Source: Desulfobacterales bacterium (GTDB lineage Bacteria > Desulfobacterota > Desulfobacteria > Desulfobacterales > CAFBRK01). Taken from it: a stretch of DNA of 43,299 nucleotides. The stretch covers positions 1 through 43,299 of the forward strand of contig JAIPEL010000022.1 in the NCBI GenBank assembly GCA_021737185.1, read 5' to 3'. The translations under genes and the position numbers were made by a program. The notes under the pieces are model-generated. The model did not search any database, was not told where the DNA came from, and was given only the letters and a program-made list of their open reading frames with translations. Positions within the stretch are counted from its first letter, which is position 1; each line of letters begins with the position of its first letter. Shown here one piece after another: positions 7,671-16,804 of this stretch.

Positions 7671-8633
7671 ATGAAAAACATAGAAAACCTGCGTATTCTG
7701 ATTGCCGGCGCCGGCACCATGGGACACGGTCTTGCTCTGCTGATGGCCCGGGCCGGCCATGATGTCACCCTATCGGACCTGGACGATTCGATTCTTCAAA
7801 AGGCCCTGGGACTCGTCGAATCGCGCCTGGAAATGCTGGCCGATTCCGGTCAGGTCGATCCAAGCCGCATCCCCGGCATCCTGGCCCGCATTCACCCGGT
7901 CAAGCCGCCCGTCGGCGCCGGAGACATGGACTTCGTCTTGGAGACCATCAGCGAAGACGTCGAAATCAAACGGGCGTTCTTTCAAAAGATCGCCCCCACG
8001 ATTCGCGCCGATGCCCTGGTGGCCAGCAACACCTCCTATCTGAACGTCTTTGCGCTTGCCCCCGACGAGATTCAAGACCGCCTGTTGATCTGTCATTTCT
8101 TTTCTCCGCCCTATCTGCTTCCGCTGGTGGAAATCGTCAAGGGGCCTGTAACCGATGAGCGCCATGTCGAAACGGCCCGGCAGCTGCTTGCCGCCGCCGG
8201 TCAAACCCCTGTGGTGCTGGAAAAGTTCATCCCCGGCTTTATCGTCAACCGGCTTCAGCGGGCCCTGGGCCGCGAGATTCTTCATCTCATCGACGGCGGG
8301 TATGCCCAGCCCGAACAGATCGACAAGGCAGTCCTGGCCAGCCTTGGGGTCCGGCTTCCGGTTCTCGGAGTGGTCAGACGCTATGACTTTGCCGGCCTGG
8401 ACTTCACGGAGAAGGTCCTTTCCAACCCCTCCATCGAACTGGCCGACAAGGACGGCCCCTCCCGAACCGTCAGCCGCCTGGTCGCCGAGGGCCGTCTGGG
8501 CGTGAAATCGGGAAAGGGGTTCTACGACTACGGGGACCGCACCCTCGACGAGATATACAGCCGGCGCGACAGGCTCTTGATCAAAACACGCCGGTTGATC
8601 GAAGAGATCAAAAAAGAATTCTGGGCGGGTTGA
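7671..8633 (+). CDS. 3-hydroxyacid dehydrogenase, carnitine-dehydrogenase / lambda-crystallin-like branch of the 3-hydroxyacyl-CoA dehydrogenase family
   Basis: A 320-residue NAD-dependent enzyme. Rossmann motif GAGTMG (13-18), then the family's catalytic set Ser119, His142, Glu154 and Asn193. Around the catalytic His the text is [13 protein letters not shown]. The PPYLLPLVE form (146-154) is what I recall from L-carnitine dehydrogenase and lambda-crystallin, which use free 3-hydroxy acids, whereas CoA-linked members usually have NPVPxMxxVE, as in the second dehydrogenase of this region. It lies 13 bp before a beta-keto acid cleavage enzyme, the same pairing as in carnitine breakdown. Inference: it makes the 3-keto acid that the next enzyme cleaves. 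A plain 3-hydroxyacyl-CoA dehydrogenase is the alternative. Confidence 0.8.
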   Translation: MKNIENLRILIAGAGTMGHGLALLMARAGHDVTLSDLDDSILQKALGLVESRLEMLADSGQVDPSRIPGILARIHPVKPPVGAGDMDFVLETISEDVEIKRAFFQKIAPTIRADALVASNTSYLNVFALAPDEIQDRLLICHFFSPPYLLPLVEIVKGPVTDERHVETARQLLAAAGQTPVVLEKFIPGFIVNRLQRALGREILHLIDGGYAQPEQIDKAVLASLGVRLPVLGVVRRYDFAGLDFTEKVLSNPSIELADKDGPSRTVSRLVAEGRLGVKSGKGFYDYGDRTLDEIYSRRDRLLIKTRRLIEEIKKEFWAG

Positions 8634-8646
8634 AAAGGAGGAGGCT

Positions 8647-9477
8647 GTGGACAATCGAATCATCATTACGGCGGCCGTGACCGGATCCAATCCCACCAAG
8701 GAAATGAACCCGGCCGTTCCCTACACTCCGAAAGAAATCGCCGCTGCCGCGGTGCAATGCCACAAGGCGGGCGCGGCCATCGCTCATATTCATGTCAGGG
8801 ATCCGAACACCGGAAAACCCGCCTTTGAAAAGGCGCTTTTCAAAGAGGTCCTCGACCGGATCCGCGACCGTTGCGACATGCTCGTCAATCTGACCACCAG
8901 CGGACTTCACCTGAGCGGTCCGGATGCCATCGCACAGCGGCTTGAACCCGTTTCCCTGAAACCGGACATGTGCTCGCTGGACTTGGGAAGCATGAATTTC
9001 CGGGATCGGGTCTTTTCCAACCCGCCGCAGTGGTCCCGCGAGGCGGCAAAGTGCATGGCAGAAAACGGCGTCAAGCCTGAAATCGAAGTGTTCGAGCCTG
9101 GCCATATCCGCCAGGCGGTCGATCTGGTGAAAGGCGGCATGATTCTCCCGCCGCCGGCGTTTCAACTCTGCATGGGGGTGTACTGGGGGATCGAGGCGTC
9201 CGTGGAAAGCCTGCTGTTCATGAAAAACCGCCTGCCGGACGACTGCTGCTGGTCCGTTCTGGGCATCGGCCCCGCCCAACTGTCGATGATCACCATGGGC
9301 ATCCTGCTCGGCGGACACATCCGGGTGGGATTCGAGGACAACATCTATCGGAAAAAAGGGGTTTTGGCCGAAAGCAACGCCGAGATGGTCGACATGGCCG
9401 CCGATCTTGCCGTCCGGCTGGGCCGCGAGGTGGCAACGCCTGCCCAGGCCCGTGAGATACTCGGCCTTCCCTACTGA
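8647..9477 (+). CDS. Beta-keto acid cleavage enzyme (BKACE, DUF849)
   Basis: A 276-residue zinc enzyme of the family typified by Kce: beta-keto acid + acetyl-CoA gives acetoacetate + a new acyl-CoA. Zinc ligands are His47 and His49 in AHIHVRD and Glu230 in RVGFEDN. Arg226 and Asp231 stand at the catalytic positions known from Kce, with almost identical numbering. The substrate-facing N-terminal segment [12 protein letters not shown] is closer to Kce-type than to the carnitine-type sequences I remember, so the substrate is open. GTG start with AGGAGG eight bases before it. It is the last gene of the rightward operon; the acetoacetate would be handled by the CoA transferase and thiolase of the leftward operon. 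Confidence 0.9.
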   Translation: MDNRIIITAAVTGSNPTKEMNPAVPYTPKEIAAAAVQCHKAGAAIAHIHVRDPNTGKPAFEKALFKEVLDRIRDRCDMLVNLTTSGLHLSGPDAIAQRLEPVSLKPDMCSLDLGSMNFRDRVFSNPPQWSREAAKCMAENGVKPEIEVFEPGHIRQAVDLVKGGMILPPPAFQLCMGVYWGIEASVESLLFMKNRLPDDCCWSVLGIGPAQLSMITMGILLGGHIRVGFEDNIYRKKGVLAESNAEMVDMAADLAVRLGREVATPAQAREILGLPY

Positions 9478-9570
9478 CCCCGCCGAAAGTCGGCTCATCA
9501 GACGAAATCGATCCGCCGACAAGGGCCTGTCAACTGCTTTTCCGGAACAGCGTTCTGACACGCGTTCGAT

Positions 9571-9774
9571 TTACGCGTTTTCTTCCTTTTCTCCGCCGAT
9601 TTTGTTTCCCCCATACAGGGACCGGAAAACGATGACCAATATCAATGACCAGGACAGAAGAATGATGAGAAACCAGTTGTAATGGATGACCCCCAGGTGC
9701 AGGACTTTGAGAAAAACCATAAGCCCTGCCGTGGCAAACAGGGCAATCCATTCGACAATGCGTTTGATAACCAT
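9571..9774 (-). CDS. 67-residue two-TM membrane protein linked to the TAXI-TRAP permease
   Basis: Its ATG overlaps the permease stop codon by one base (TGATG), so the two are translationally coupled. Two hydrophobic segments (about 6-24 and 33-52) are separated by a short HLGVIHYN turn; the tail is charged (GGEKEENA). Too short for a DctQ subunit, and the permease already carries its own fused DctQ-like part. I do not recognise a family. The coupling suggests an accessory subunit or stabiliser of the transporter. It is the last gene of the leftward catabolic operon, convergent with the BKACE gene. Confidence 0.7.
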   Translation of the reverse strand: MVIKRIVEWIALFATAGLMVFLKVLHLGVIHYNWFLIILLSWSLILVIVFRSLYGGNKIGGEKEENA

Positions 9775-11774
9775 CAGACCACCCCCTCTTTGGCGAGCGC
9801 GACGGCGTTCAGGCGCCGCCAGATCAAATACATCACGACCAGAACGAGCCAACCCATCAGATGGGTGACCAGGTAAGGAAGCGTAAAGCTTTTTCCGGCC
9901 AGGCTCAACTGCATTTCCGGGACAAAAAACAGCAGGGCGCAGACGGCCATGATGATCCTTGTCCCCCAGCCTACTTCACAAAGAAACCAGCCCTCGGTGG
10001 TGACGGTGATCGCAAAAATCCCGGCAAAGCCGCCGATGATGCCGAGCACGATCTCCATCGGGGTTCCCACAAAGAGCATGCCCGGGGCGAATACGAACAC
10101 AAACGGCAGGATGTATTTGGCGATGCCCAGCCGAAAGGATTGAAAACCGGTCTGCATCGGGTGGGACTGCGCGATGCCCGCCGCGGCAAATGAGGCCAGG
10201 GCCACCGGCGGCGTGATGGCCGACACCAGGCCGAAGTAGAAGGCAAACATGTGGCCCGCGATGGGGGGGACGCCCATTTTCACCAGGGCCGGGATCACCA
10301 GGGCGGCCAGGGTGATGTAGACCGCGGTGGTGGTCAGGCCCATGCCGAGGATAAGCGAGGCGAACATGGCCAGAATCAGGGCGATCCAGAGGTTTCCGCC
10401 GGCGAGCAGGACGATGGTGTTGGTAAACTTCAATCCCAGCCCCGAAACAAAGACGCACCCGATGATGACGCCGGCAGCGGCGCATGCCAACGATACCGGC
10501 ACCGCCAGACGGGCGCCTTCCTCCAGGGCGCTGAACATTTCCTTTGGGCTCATTCGGGTTTCCTTGTGAAGCGAACTGAGCACCAGGATCGAGATGATCG
10601 CCCAGAAGGCGGCGAACATTGGCGTGTACCCGATGACCATGAGCACCACGATGACCACGATGGACAAAAACAAGTGGCCGCCGCGCTTGACTTCTTCTTT
10701 CAGGCTCGGAAGCTCTTCCTTGCTGACGGTGCCCAGGTCTCGCCTGCGGGCCTCGAAGTGAACCATCACGAATATGGAGAAGAAATAGATCAGGGCTGGA
10801 AAGAGGCCGGCCAGCGCCACCTGCAGGTAGGGCACGTTGAGAAATTCGGCGATCACGAAGGCGGCCGCGCCCATTACGGGGGGCATGATCTGTCCACCGG
10901 AAGAGGCGCAGGCCTCCACCGCACCGGCGAAATGGGGGCGGTACCCGACCCGTTTCATGAGGGGGATGGTAAAGCTGCCGGTGGTGACCACGTTGGCCAC
11001 CGCTGATCCGGAAACCGATGCCATCAGACAGGAGCTGACGATCGATGCCTTGGCCGGTCCTCCCAATCGGCTGCCGGTCAGGGCCATGGCCACATTGATG
11101 AAAAACCGGCCGGCGCCGGAGCGGACGAGAATCGCCCCGAACAGGATGAACAGGAATATGTAGGTGGCCATGACCATCAACGGGATGCTGAAAATGCCGT
11201 TTTCACGCATGAACAGATAGTCGATCATGGTGAACCAGGAGCTGGGCGGCCCGTAGAATATGCTGAAGAAATGATTCGAGAAGGCGGTCTGCACCAGGAA
11301 AAACCCGGCGATGATGACCATCGCCTTTCCGACGGTTCGGCGGGTGGCTTCAAGCAGCAGCAGCAGGTAGGCGGTGCCGGCATAGATGTCCATGTCGGAC
11401 AGATCCCCCCGCCGGAAAATGAATGCGTCCAGATCGTACAGCGTGTAGATCTGGATCGCCACGGTCAGTCCGGCGAACAGAAGATCGACGGCGAACCATC
11501 CGTTTTTGGGGTCGGTCCATTTTTTTCGCCCCAGGGGCCGCATCAGGAAGCACAGCACCATGATAAAGGAAAGGTGCGTCGAGCGAAAGGCGTGGGCTTC
11601 CAGAGAGCCGGCATAGGCCACGAACAGGTGATAGACGCTCAACGTGATGGCCAGCACGCAGATGGTCAACTCCAACGGATAGCGCCAGATCGACTTCTTC
11701 TGCTCCAGCAGCCACTCCAGGATGCTCAATTCCTTTTTTTCCTGATACTCGATCTTTTGACTTGGTTGGTTCAA
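9774..11774 (-). CDS. TAXI-type TRAP transporter fused permease (DctQ-DctM fusion)
   Basis: A 666-residue integral membrane protein. An N-terminal four-helix DctQ-like part (about 25-190) is fused to a large DctM-like domain with many further helices; typical DctM stretches are visible (SGSAVANVVTTGSFTIPLM, GGQIMPPVMGAAAFVIAEF, SAITPPVALASFAAAGIA). It uses an ion gradient to import the ligand bound by the TAXI receptor (6537-7508). TTG start at 11774 chosen because GGAGGGGG lies about nine bases upstream; the frame stays open to 11870 without a better site. The 163-bp gap to the preceding gene in the operon is the longest within it and shows nothing I can name. Confidence 0.92.
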   Translation of the reverse strand: MNQPSQKIEYQEKKELSILEWLLEQKKSIWRYPLELTICVLAITLSVYHLFVAYAGSLEAHAFRSTHLSFIMVLCFLMRPLGRKKWTDPKNGWFAVDLLFAGLTVAIQIYTLYDLDAFIFRRGDLSDMDIYAGTAYLLLLLEATRRTVGKAMVIIAGFFLVQTAFSNHFFSIFYGPPSSWFTMIDYLFMRENGIFSIPLMVMATYIFLFILFGAILVRSGAGRFFINVAMALTGSRLGGPAKASIVSSCLMASVSGSAVANVVTTGSFTIPLMKRVGYRPHFAGAVEACASSGGQIMPPVMGAAAFVIAEFLNVPYLQVALAGLFPALIYFFSIFVMVHFEARRRDLGTVSKEELPSLKEEVKRGGHLFLSIVVIVVLMVIGYTPMFAAFWAIISILVLSSLHKETRMSPKEMFSALEEGARLAVPVSLACAAAGVIIGCVFVSGLGLKFTNTIVLLAGGNLWIALILAMFASLILGMGLTTTAVYITLAALVIPALVKMGVPPIAGHMFAFYFGLVSAITPPVALASFAAAGIAQSHPMQTGFQSFRLGIAKYILPFVFVFAPGMLFVGTPMEIVLGIIGGFAGIFAITVTTEGWFLCEVGWGTRIIMAVCALLFFVPEMQLSLAGKSFTLPYLVTHLMGWLVLVVMYLIWRRLNAVALAKEGVV

Positions 11775-11937
11775 TGTCCGCCCCCTCCATCTTTTTTTCA
11801 GGCCCGGCCGCCGTCGCGGCCCCCATTCACCCGTGCTCCACCTGCAGACAACCATCGGAAACACGACCACAACCCCGTCTCCCCAGACATGTTTTTCCCA
11901 GGGGCAACGCTGTCCTGCGCATCGATTCTGTCGCCGC

Positions 11938-12477
11938 TTACCAATCTCGCGAGGATGAAACGGCCCGGTACTGAGCCGCCTTTTCCGCCAGGGCCTTCAA
12001 CTGACGCCTGATATTTTCCGTCTCGACTGATTTCAGCGGCCGGATGGGTTTGGCGGGCTGCCCCAGGGCCAGCATTCCCGGCGGGATCTTCGTCTTGGGG
12101 GTCACCACCGCGCCGGCGCCGACAAGGGCCTCGGTGCCGATCACGGCCCCGTCGAGCACGATCGCGCCGATGCCGACCAGGGCGCCGGATTCCACCACCG
12201 CCCCGTGAAGACAGGCATTGTGGCTGATCAGCACATCGTCGGCAACGATGACCGGCGACCCCTCCGGAGATTCGATCATGCACATGTCGAGCACCGCGGA
12301 TCGGGCGCCGATGACAATCTCGGATTCATCCGCCCGCAGCACCGCCCCCGGCCATATGCTCGCTCCGGGGCCGATCTGCACGTTGCCGATCAGCCGGACG
12401 AACGGATCGATCCAGACGTCGGCGCCTACAGTGGGCCACACTCCCCCGAAAGGGGTAATCATCGGCTCATCTTTCAT
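11938..12477 (-). CDS. Gamma-carbonic-anhydrase-like left-handed beta-helix protein (PaaY/CaiE type)
   Basis: A 179-residue hexapeptide-repeat protein (repeats such as IGNVQIGPGASIWPGAVL and LVGIGAIVLDGAVIGTEALV in register) ending in a C-terminal helix. Family members are gamma-carbonic anhydrases or, in phenylacetate and carnitine operons, PaaY and CaiE, linked to thioester or acyl-CoA metabolism. Two zinc-ligand histidines are present (His86, His91), but the third, normally a few residues after the NVQD-like turn, is absent (DMCMIES at 64-70). So ordinary anhydrase activity is doubtful. It sits in the operon between the CoA transferase and the permease, 29 bp after the former. A CoA-thioester housekeeping role is inferred. 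Confidence 0.85.
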   Translation of the reverse strand: MKDEPMITPFGGVWPTVGADVWIDPFVRLIGNVQIGPGASIWPGAVLRADESEIVIGARSAVLDMCMIESPEGSPVIVADDVLISHNACLHGAVVESGALVGIGAIVLDGAVIGTEALVGAGAVVTPKTKIPPGMLALGQPAKPIRPLKSVETENIRRQLKALAEKAAQYRAVSSSRDW

Positions 12478-12506
12478 TGCGTTCTCCCTTTACGATTCTG
12501 CGCCGG

Positions 12507-13310
12507 CTATCTTTTTGGCCGGCCCGAATCCGCGGCCGTTTTCAAGGGCCCGAGAATCAGTCGCTGCGGGTCGATCTGCTCCCGCAGGGTTGTGAGCTCC
12601 TCTTTTGTCGGCGGGCTGCACTGGACCGCCCGGGACAGATCGATATCGAACCCGGTATTTTCGGCGATCTCATCCGGGGTCGTAAACGGGTAAAATTCGG
12701 ACAGATACATCCGCCTGGTGCGGTCGTCGAATTTGAGCAGTCCGAGATTCGTGACGACCGCGACGGGTCCTCCCCGCTGAAAGCCGGCTTCCCGCCGGGA
12801 ATCTCCGCCGGTCAGCCAGCCGGGGCTGGTAAAGTAGTCCAGCTTCTCCACGAACCTGCGGCGCTGGTGCTGCATGAAAATGATCGTTCCGGAAGCCATG
12901 CTGGCCGCGTCGCATGCCCCGCCCGAACCGGGAAAGCGCTGAAGCGGCTTTTCATAGGATCCCAAGAGCGTCGAGTTGAGGTTGCCGTAGGGATCGATCT
13001 GGGCGGCCCCCAGAAAGGCCACCGTGTGCAGCTTGGGATGCGCAAGGAGGCTCAACGCGTCGGCCAGGCCCGAGTTGACCGAGGTTCCCACCATGACCCG
13101 GGGATCTCCCACGGCCAGGGGAAGTTCGATCAGGGACGGATCAATGCCGCCGGTTTCGAAAAAGACCACCGCCTCGTGGGCGTGGATCCGCTTGGCCACG
13201 GTCGCCGCCAGCATACTCAGCCCCGTCCCGGCGAAAAGGATGTCCCCGTTGTTCACCAGCCGGCCCGCGCAAAGGGCCATCATTTCATTGGCTGTGTAGT
13301 CTATTTCCAT
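12507..13310 (-). CDS. CoA-transferase family I, beta subunit (GctB/IpdB-like)
   Basis: A 267-residue subunit. FFETGGIDP (Glu52) fits the ESG-type segment that carries the catalytic glutamate in glutaconate-type CoA transferases. VGTSVNSG and AQIDPYGNLNST are also typical of the family. The start at 13310 has AGGAGG upstream that spans the stop codon of the alpha gene. Together the subunits move CoA between acyl-CoA and a free acid, or, as in IpdAB, open a ring by hydrolysis. In this operon they could activate the imported acid or acetoacetate. Confidence 0.88.
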   Translation of the reverse strand: MEIDYTANEMMALCAGRLVNNGDILFAGTGLSMLAATVAKRIHAHEAVVFFETGGIDPSLIELPLAVGDPRVMVGTSVNSGLADALSLLAHPKLHTVAFLGAAQIDPYGNLNSTLLGSYEKPLQRFPGSGGACDAASMASGTIIFMQHQRRRFVEKLDYFTSPGWLTGGDSRREAGFQRGGPVAVVTNLGLLKFDDRTRRMYLSEFYPFTTPDEIAENTGFDIDLSRAVQCSPPTKEELTTLREQIDPQRLILGPLKTAADSGRPKR

Positions 13311-13320
13311 GTCTGGCCTC

Positions 13321-14280
13321 CTAGCGCCGGTCCAGCCCCGGCGCGTAACCGAGATCGGGGTCCGCCTTGATCTTCTCAAGCTGCTTTTCTCCGACCTTGT
13401 CCAGGTAGGCCTGCTGGGTTTCGAACGGATAGACCCATTCATCCAGGTACTGCCTGAAGGTGTCGTCGTCGGCCGCGATCCGTTTGAACATGTTGAGATG
13501 GTCCGGGTCATAGTCGTAAAACATGTGGCAGGCGGTCGGGTGTGCCCCGTAGGGCGCGTGGACGACGGCGTCCACCAGAAAGTGGGGCAGGCAGTTGCGG
13601 TCCGGATCGCGCCGGATCTCCTCGGTGGGGACGATTTTCTCGCAGGAAACAATCACCTTCCGTGCCGCCTTGGCCTGTTCGACATCAGCGAACGTGAGCC
13701 CCTGGATGCGCACCGTGCCGTCCTCGCCGACGGCCTGCGCGTGAATCAGGGTCACGTCCGGATTGAGCGGCGGCAGCACGACGACCTTTCCCTGCTCCGG
13801 ATCCAGGGGATGGTCGATCACCTTGAGCTTTTCTCGGGGAACGCGGCCCTTGCCCCGGCTTTCCTTGGAAAACCCCGAAAGTCTGACGATATCGGACTCC
13901 AGCCCGGACCGGGTCGCCACAAAGGGCATCGACATCGCCCCGGCCATGAACCGGAGGGTCATGTGCAGGTTGGTGTAGTCCTCCACCTCGATCTGCTTTT
14001 CCTTGACCGCTTTTCGAAACCGGATCCCGGTGGGGGCAAATCGCGCCACCCCGCCGTAGGCGAGCTCGACCCGCCGGACGCAGCCTGCCCCGATCAACAG
14101 TTCCATCCCCTGCCCCTGGGAATGGACGACCAGGTAAAGCTCCTTCTTGCGCTGCCGCAGGGTCTCCCGGATGAGGGCCATGGGATTGCGGGTGACGGTA
14201 AACCCGCCGATGGCGATCTGGTCGCCGTCGTCGATGAACCGTTCGACCGCTTCGGCGGCCATCATAAACTTTTTATTCAT
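13321..14280 (-). CDS. CoA-transferase family I, alpha subunit (GctA/IpdA-like)
   Basis: A 319-residue subunit with the family's glycine-rich N-terminal segment AIGGFTVTRNPMALI, then LLIGAGCVRRVELAYGG and RFRKAVKEKQIEVEDYTN, as in glutaconate CoA-transferase A and IpdA. Ten bases separate it from the beta gene, and both are needed for a working enzyme. The start ATG at 14280 follows GGGAAG. Specificity cannot be read from sequence. The lack of ligase genes in this operon suggests activation of the substrate by transfer rather than by ATP. Confidence 0.88.
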   Translation of the reverse strand: MNKKFMMAAEAVERFIDDGDQIAIGGFTVTRNPMALIRETLRQRKKELYLVVHSQGQGMELLIGAGCVRRVELAYGGVARFAPTGIRFRKAVKEKQIEVEDYTNLHMTLRFMAGAMSMPFVATRSGLESDIVRLSGFSKESRGKGRVPREKLKVIDHPLDPEQGKVVVLPPLNPDVTLIHAQAVGEDGTVRIQGLTFADVEQAKAARKVIVSCEKIVPTEEIRRDPDRNCLPHFLVDAVVHAPYGAHPTACHMFYDYDPDHLNMFKRIAADDDTFRQYLDEWVYPFETQQAYLDKVGEKQLEKIKADPDLGYAPGLDRR

Positions 14281-14333
14281 GGAAGTTGCTTCCCTTGAAC
14301 CTGGAATCCCGCCTGGGCGGGAAACCCGCCGGC

Positions 14334-15494
14334 CTATGCCGCACGGCGCTTCAACAAGGCGTTTGAAAGGGTTTCCAGCGGCGCTTTTCGGGACCCGAAA
14401 AGCATTTCCGCCGTTTTTGCTTCGCGGAAATACCGCTCGACGTCGTACTCCTGGATGTACCCGTATCCGCCGAAAAGCTGAATGGCCTCGTCGCAGACGG
14501 CCACGGCCATGCGGCCGGCCTGAAGCCTGGCCATGGCGCATGCCCGTTCGTCCGGGCTGCCGCCTTCGGATAGACACGCCGCCCGATAGGTCATCAGCCG
14601 GGCCGACTCGATCCGCATCGCCATTTCCGCAAGTTTGTGGCGGGTAACCTGAAACTCGACAAGACTTTTTCCGAACTGCACCCGCTGGCGGGTATGTTCG
14701 ATACTTCGCTCGTAGGCGCCCTGGGCGATGCCGATGGACACGGCGGCACCGACCATCTGGGACTCGCACCGATGCGCGGCCAGCAAACGGGCCCCCTGTC
14801 CTTCTTTTCCGACCAGATTCTCGAGCGGGACCCGCACCCCTTCGAGCCTGAGTTCGCCGACGTCCATCAGGCAGCCGCCGAGTTTGTGGCCGACATCGGA
14901 CACGGACACGCCCTCGCGGTCCGGTTCGACCAGAATCACGCTCAGTCCCCTGCCGGGCTTGTCGGTATTCGCGTCGGTCCGGCACAGCACCAGGTAAACC
15001 CCGGATAGGGGGCCGGCATTGACCGCGAAGGTCTTGACCCCGTCGATGACCCAGACCTCGCCGTCTTTGACCGCCGTGGTCCGGCACTGCTCTTTGGAGG
15101 CGGCAAAACCGGGCTCGGCCACCGCGGCGCAGGCAAGCGCGCCGCCTTCTGCTACCTTCGGCAGCCAGGCCGATTTTTGCGCGTCGCTGCCGTGGTTCAA
15201 AATGATTTCGGCCCCGGCCGGAGCAAAGGACAGGGCCATTCCCACCGACGCATCCCCCTTGCAAAGCGCTTCGGCGATGAGGATGTTTTCAAGCGCGCCG
15301 AGCCCCTGACCTTCGTATTCTTCCGGAAAATGGATGCCGATAAATCCCAGGTCGCAGGCCTTGCGCCAGATCGCTTCCGGAAACGAACGGCGGGCCAATA
15401 GGTCATGGACGACCTCCTTTTTGAATTCGCCCTTGACGAAATCGACTACGGCTTTTTGAATCTGTTTCTGGGACTTATCCAGGTCGAAAATCAT
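14334..15494 (-). CDS. Acyl-CoA dehydrogenase with atypical active site
   Basis: A 386-residue flavoprotein fold: FAD region CAAVAEPGFAAS (about 122-133), RVQFGKSLVEFQVTRHKLAEM (271-291) and QLFGGYGYIQEYDVERYFREA (339-359). The position that in most family members reads YEGT, whose Glu is the catalytic base, here reads LFGS (365-368, Phe366). Glu244 in HRCESQMVGAA lies near where isovaleryl-CoA dehydrogenase carries its relocated base (Glu254). So it may be an active enzyme of that geometry, or do other chemistry. AAGGAGG supports ATG 15494. It is the fourth gene of the operon, 62 bp after the thiolase. Confidence 0.88.
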   Translation of the reverse strand: MIFDLDKSQKQIQKAVVDFVKGEFKKEVVHDLLARRSFPEAIWRKACDLGFIGIHFPEEYEGQGLGALENILIAEALCKGDASVGMALSFAPAGAEIILNHGSDAQKSAWLPKVAEGGALACAAVAEPGFAASKEQCRTTAVKDGEVWVIDGVKTFAVNAGPLSGVYLVLCRTDANTDKPGRGLSVILVEPDREGVSVSDVGHKLGGCLMDVGELRLEGVRVPLENLVGKEGQGARLLAAHRCESQMVGAAVSIGIAQGAYERSIEHTRQRVQFGKSLVEFQVTRHKLAEMAMRIESARLMTYRAACLSEGGSPDERACAMARLQAGRMAVAVCDEAIQLFGGYGYIQEYDVERYFREAKTAEMLFGSRKAPLETLSNALLKRRAA

Positions 15495-15556
15495 GCTCGT
15501 CCTCCTTGCCGGACGCTGCCGGTGCCGGGCGAACCCGGCGGGCGGAATGTTCGCCG

Positions 15557-16801
15557 CTACCCGCAGCGCTCGAATACGGCGGCAATTCCCAATCCGCCGC
15601 CGCCGCAGATGCATTCCAGGCCGTATCGGGCGCCCCTTCGCTGCATCTCGTTGACCAGCGTCACCAGCACGCGGGTCCCTGTGCATGCGATCGGATGGCC
15701 CAAGGATATTCCGGAACCATTGACGTTCACCCGCCCGTATTCGCTCTTTGGCAGCCCCATCTGTTTCAGGTCGGCCAGCACCTGCGCAGCAAACGCCTCC
15801 TGGATTTCGATCAGGTCGATCTGGTCGAGGGCCAGCCCGGCCCTTTCAAGGGCTTTTTCCACGGCCTTGGGAACGGTTTCGTATGCTTTTCGCGGATCGG
15901 CACCGGCATTGGCAATCGACACCAGACGGGCCAGGGGCTTCAGCCCCAGGGCCTCGGCATTTTCCGCCGACATGACGACCACGGCAGCGGCGCCGTCGTT
16001 TTCCGACGAGGAATTGCCGGCGGTGCATACCCCGCCGAGCACAGGTTTGAGCCGGGCCAGTTTTTCAAGCGAGGTGTCGCCCCGAGGGCCCTCATCCTGG
16101 TCGACGACCCCCGGCGGGCCCTTTGGCTGGGGCACCGAAAGGGGCAGAATTTCCGCGGCGAACTTGCCCGCTTCGACGGCGGCACAGGCCTTCCGGTGGC
16201 TTTCCAGCGCCCACCGGTCGCACTGCTCCCGGGAGATGTTCTCTTCTTTGGCGGCGGTTTCCGCCCAGGACATCATCGACGGAAGTACCCCGTAACGGGC
16301 TTCGGGCTGGGACATCACCCGGGCGCGCTGGATCCGGTCGTAAAGCGGAAGGCCCCAGATCGAAAGATCGCCGTGGCCCCGCGGCATCCCCTTTTTCCCG
16401 CCGATCCCCCACTTGATCTCTCCGGAGAGATACAGCTCGGCGGTGCTCATGCTTTCGACGCCGCCGGCCACCACCACATCGGCATTTCCGGACTGGATTT
16501 TTGCCGCGGCAAACCCCACGACGTCCAGACCGGTGCAGCACCGCCGGTCGATCGTCACCCCGGGGATCTGCTCGGGCCATCCGGCCGTTAGCAGGGCCAT
16601 TCGTGCGATATTGACATACTCGCCGTTCTGATAGGACTGGCCGAGAATCACATCGTCGACCGTTTGCGGGGAGAGTCCGGCCCGGTCCAGCGCGGCCTGC
16701 AGAACCGCTGCGGCCAGGTTGTAGGCCGGGATCTCTTTGAGCGCCCCCATGTACCGTCCCACGGCGGTTCTCGCCCCGGAAACAATGACCACGTCCTTCA
16801 T
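15557..16801 (-). CDS. Thiolase (acetyl-CoA C-acyltransferase)
   Basis: A 414-residue thiolase. Nucleophile Cys88 in DRRCCTGLD, GHP with His369, and the C-terminal cysteine region CICGGGGLG (Cys397/399). The usual NEAFA is QEAFA here (Asn to Gln), a variation near the active site. It cleaves 3-ketoacyl-CoA with CoA to acetyl-CoA and a shortened acyl-CoA, or acetoacetyl-CoA to two acetyl-CoA. Three bases separate it from the preceding dehydrogenase gene, so tight co-expression is expected. It would finish breakdown of the acetoacetate made by the BKACE enzyme after CoA transfer. Confidence 0.93.
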   Translation of the reverse strand: MKDVVIVSGARTAVGRYMGALKEIPAYNLAAAVLQAALDRAGLSPQTVDDVILGQSYQNGEYVNIARMALLTAGWPEQIPGVTIDRRCCTGLDVVGFAAAKIQSGNADVVVAGGVESMSTAELYLSGEIKWGIGGKKGMPRGHGDLSIWGLPLYDRIQRARVMSQPEARYGVLPSMMSWAETAAKEENISREQCDRWALESHRKACAAVEAGKFAAEILPLSVPQPKGPPGVVDQDEGPRGDTSLEKLARLKPVLGGVCTAGNSSSENDGAAAVVVMSAENAEALGLKPLARLVSIANAGADPRKAYETVPKAVEKALERAGLALDQIDLIEIQEAFAAQVLADLKQMGLPKSEYGRVNVNGSGISLGHPIACTGTRVLVTLVNEMQRRGARYGLECICGGGGLGIAAVFERCG

Positions 16802-16804
16802 CTG

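Noticed and set aside
9861..11163. Several plus-strand frames opposite the TAXI permease
   Set aside because: They are His/Asp/Gly-rich mirror images of a membrane protein gene on the minus strand.
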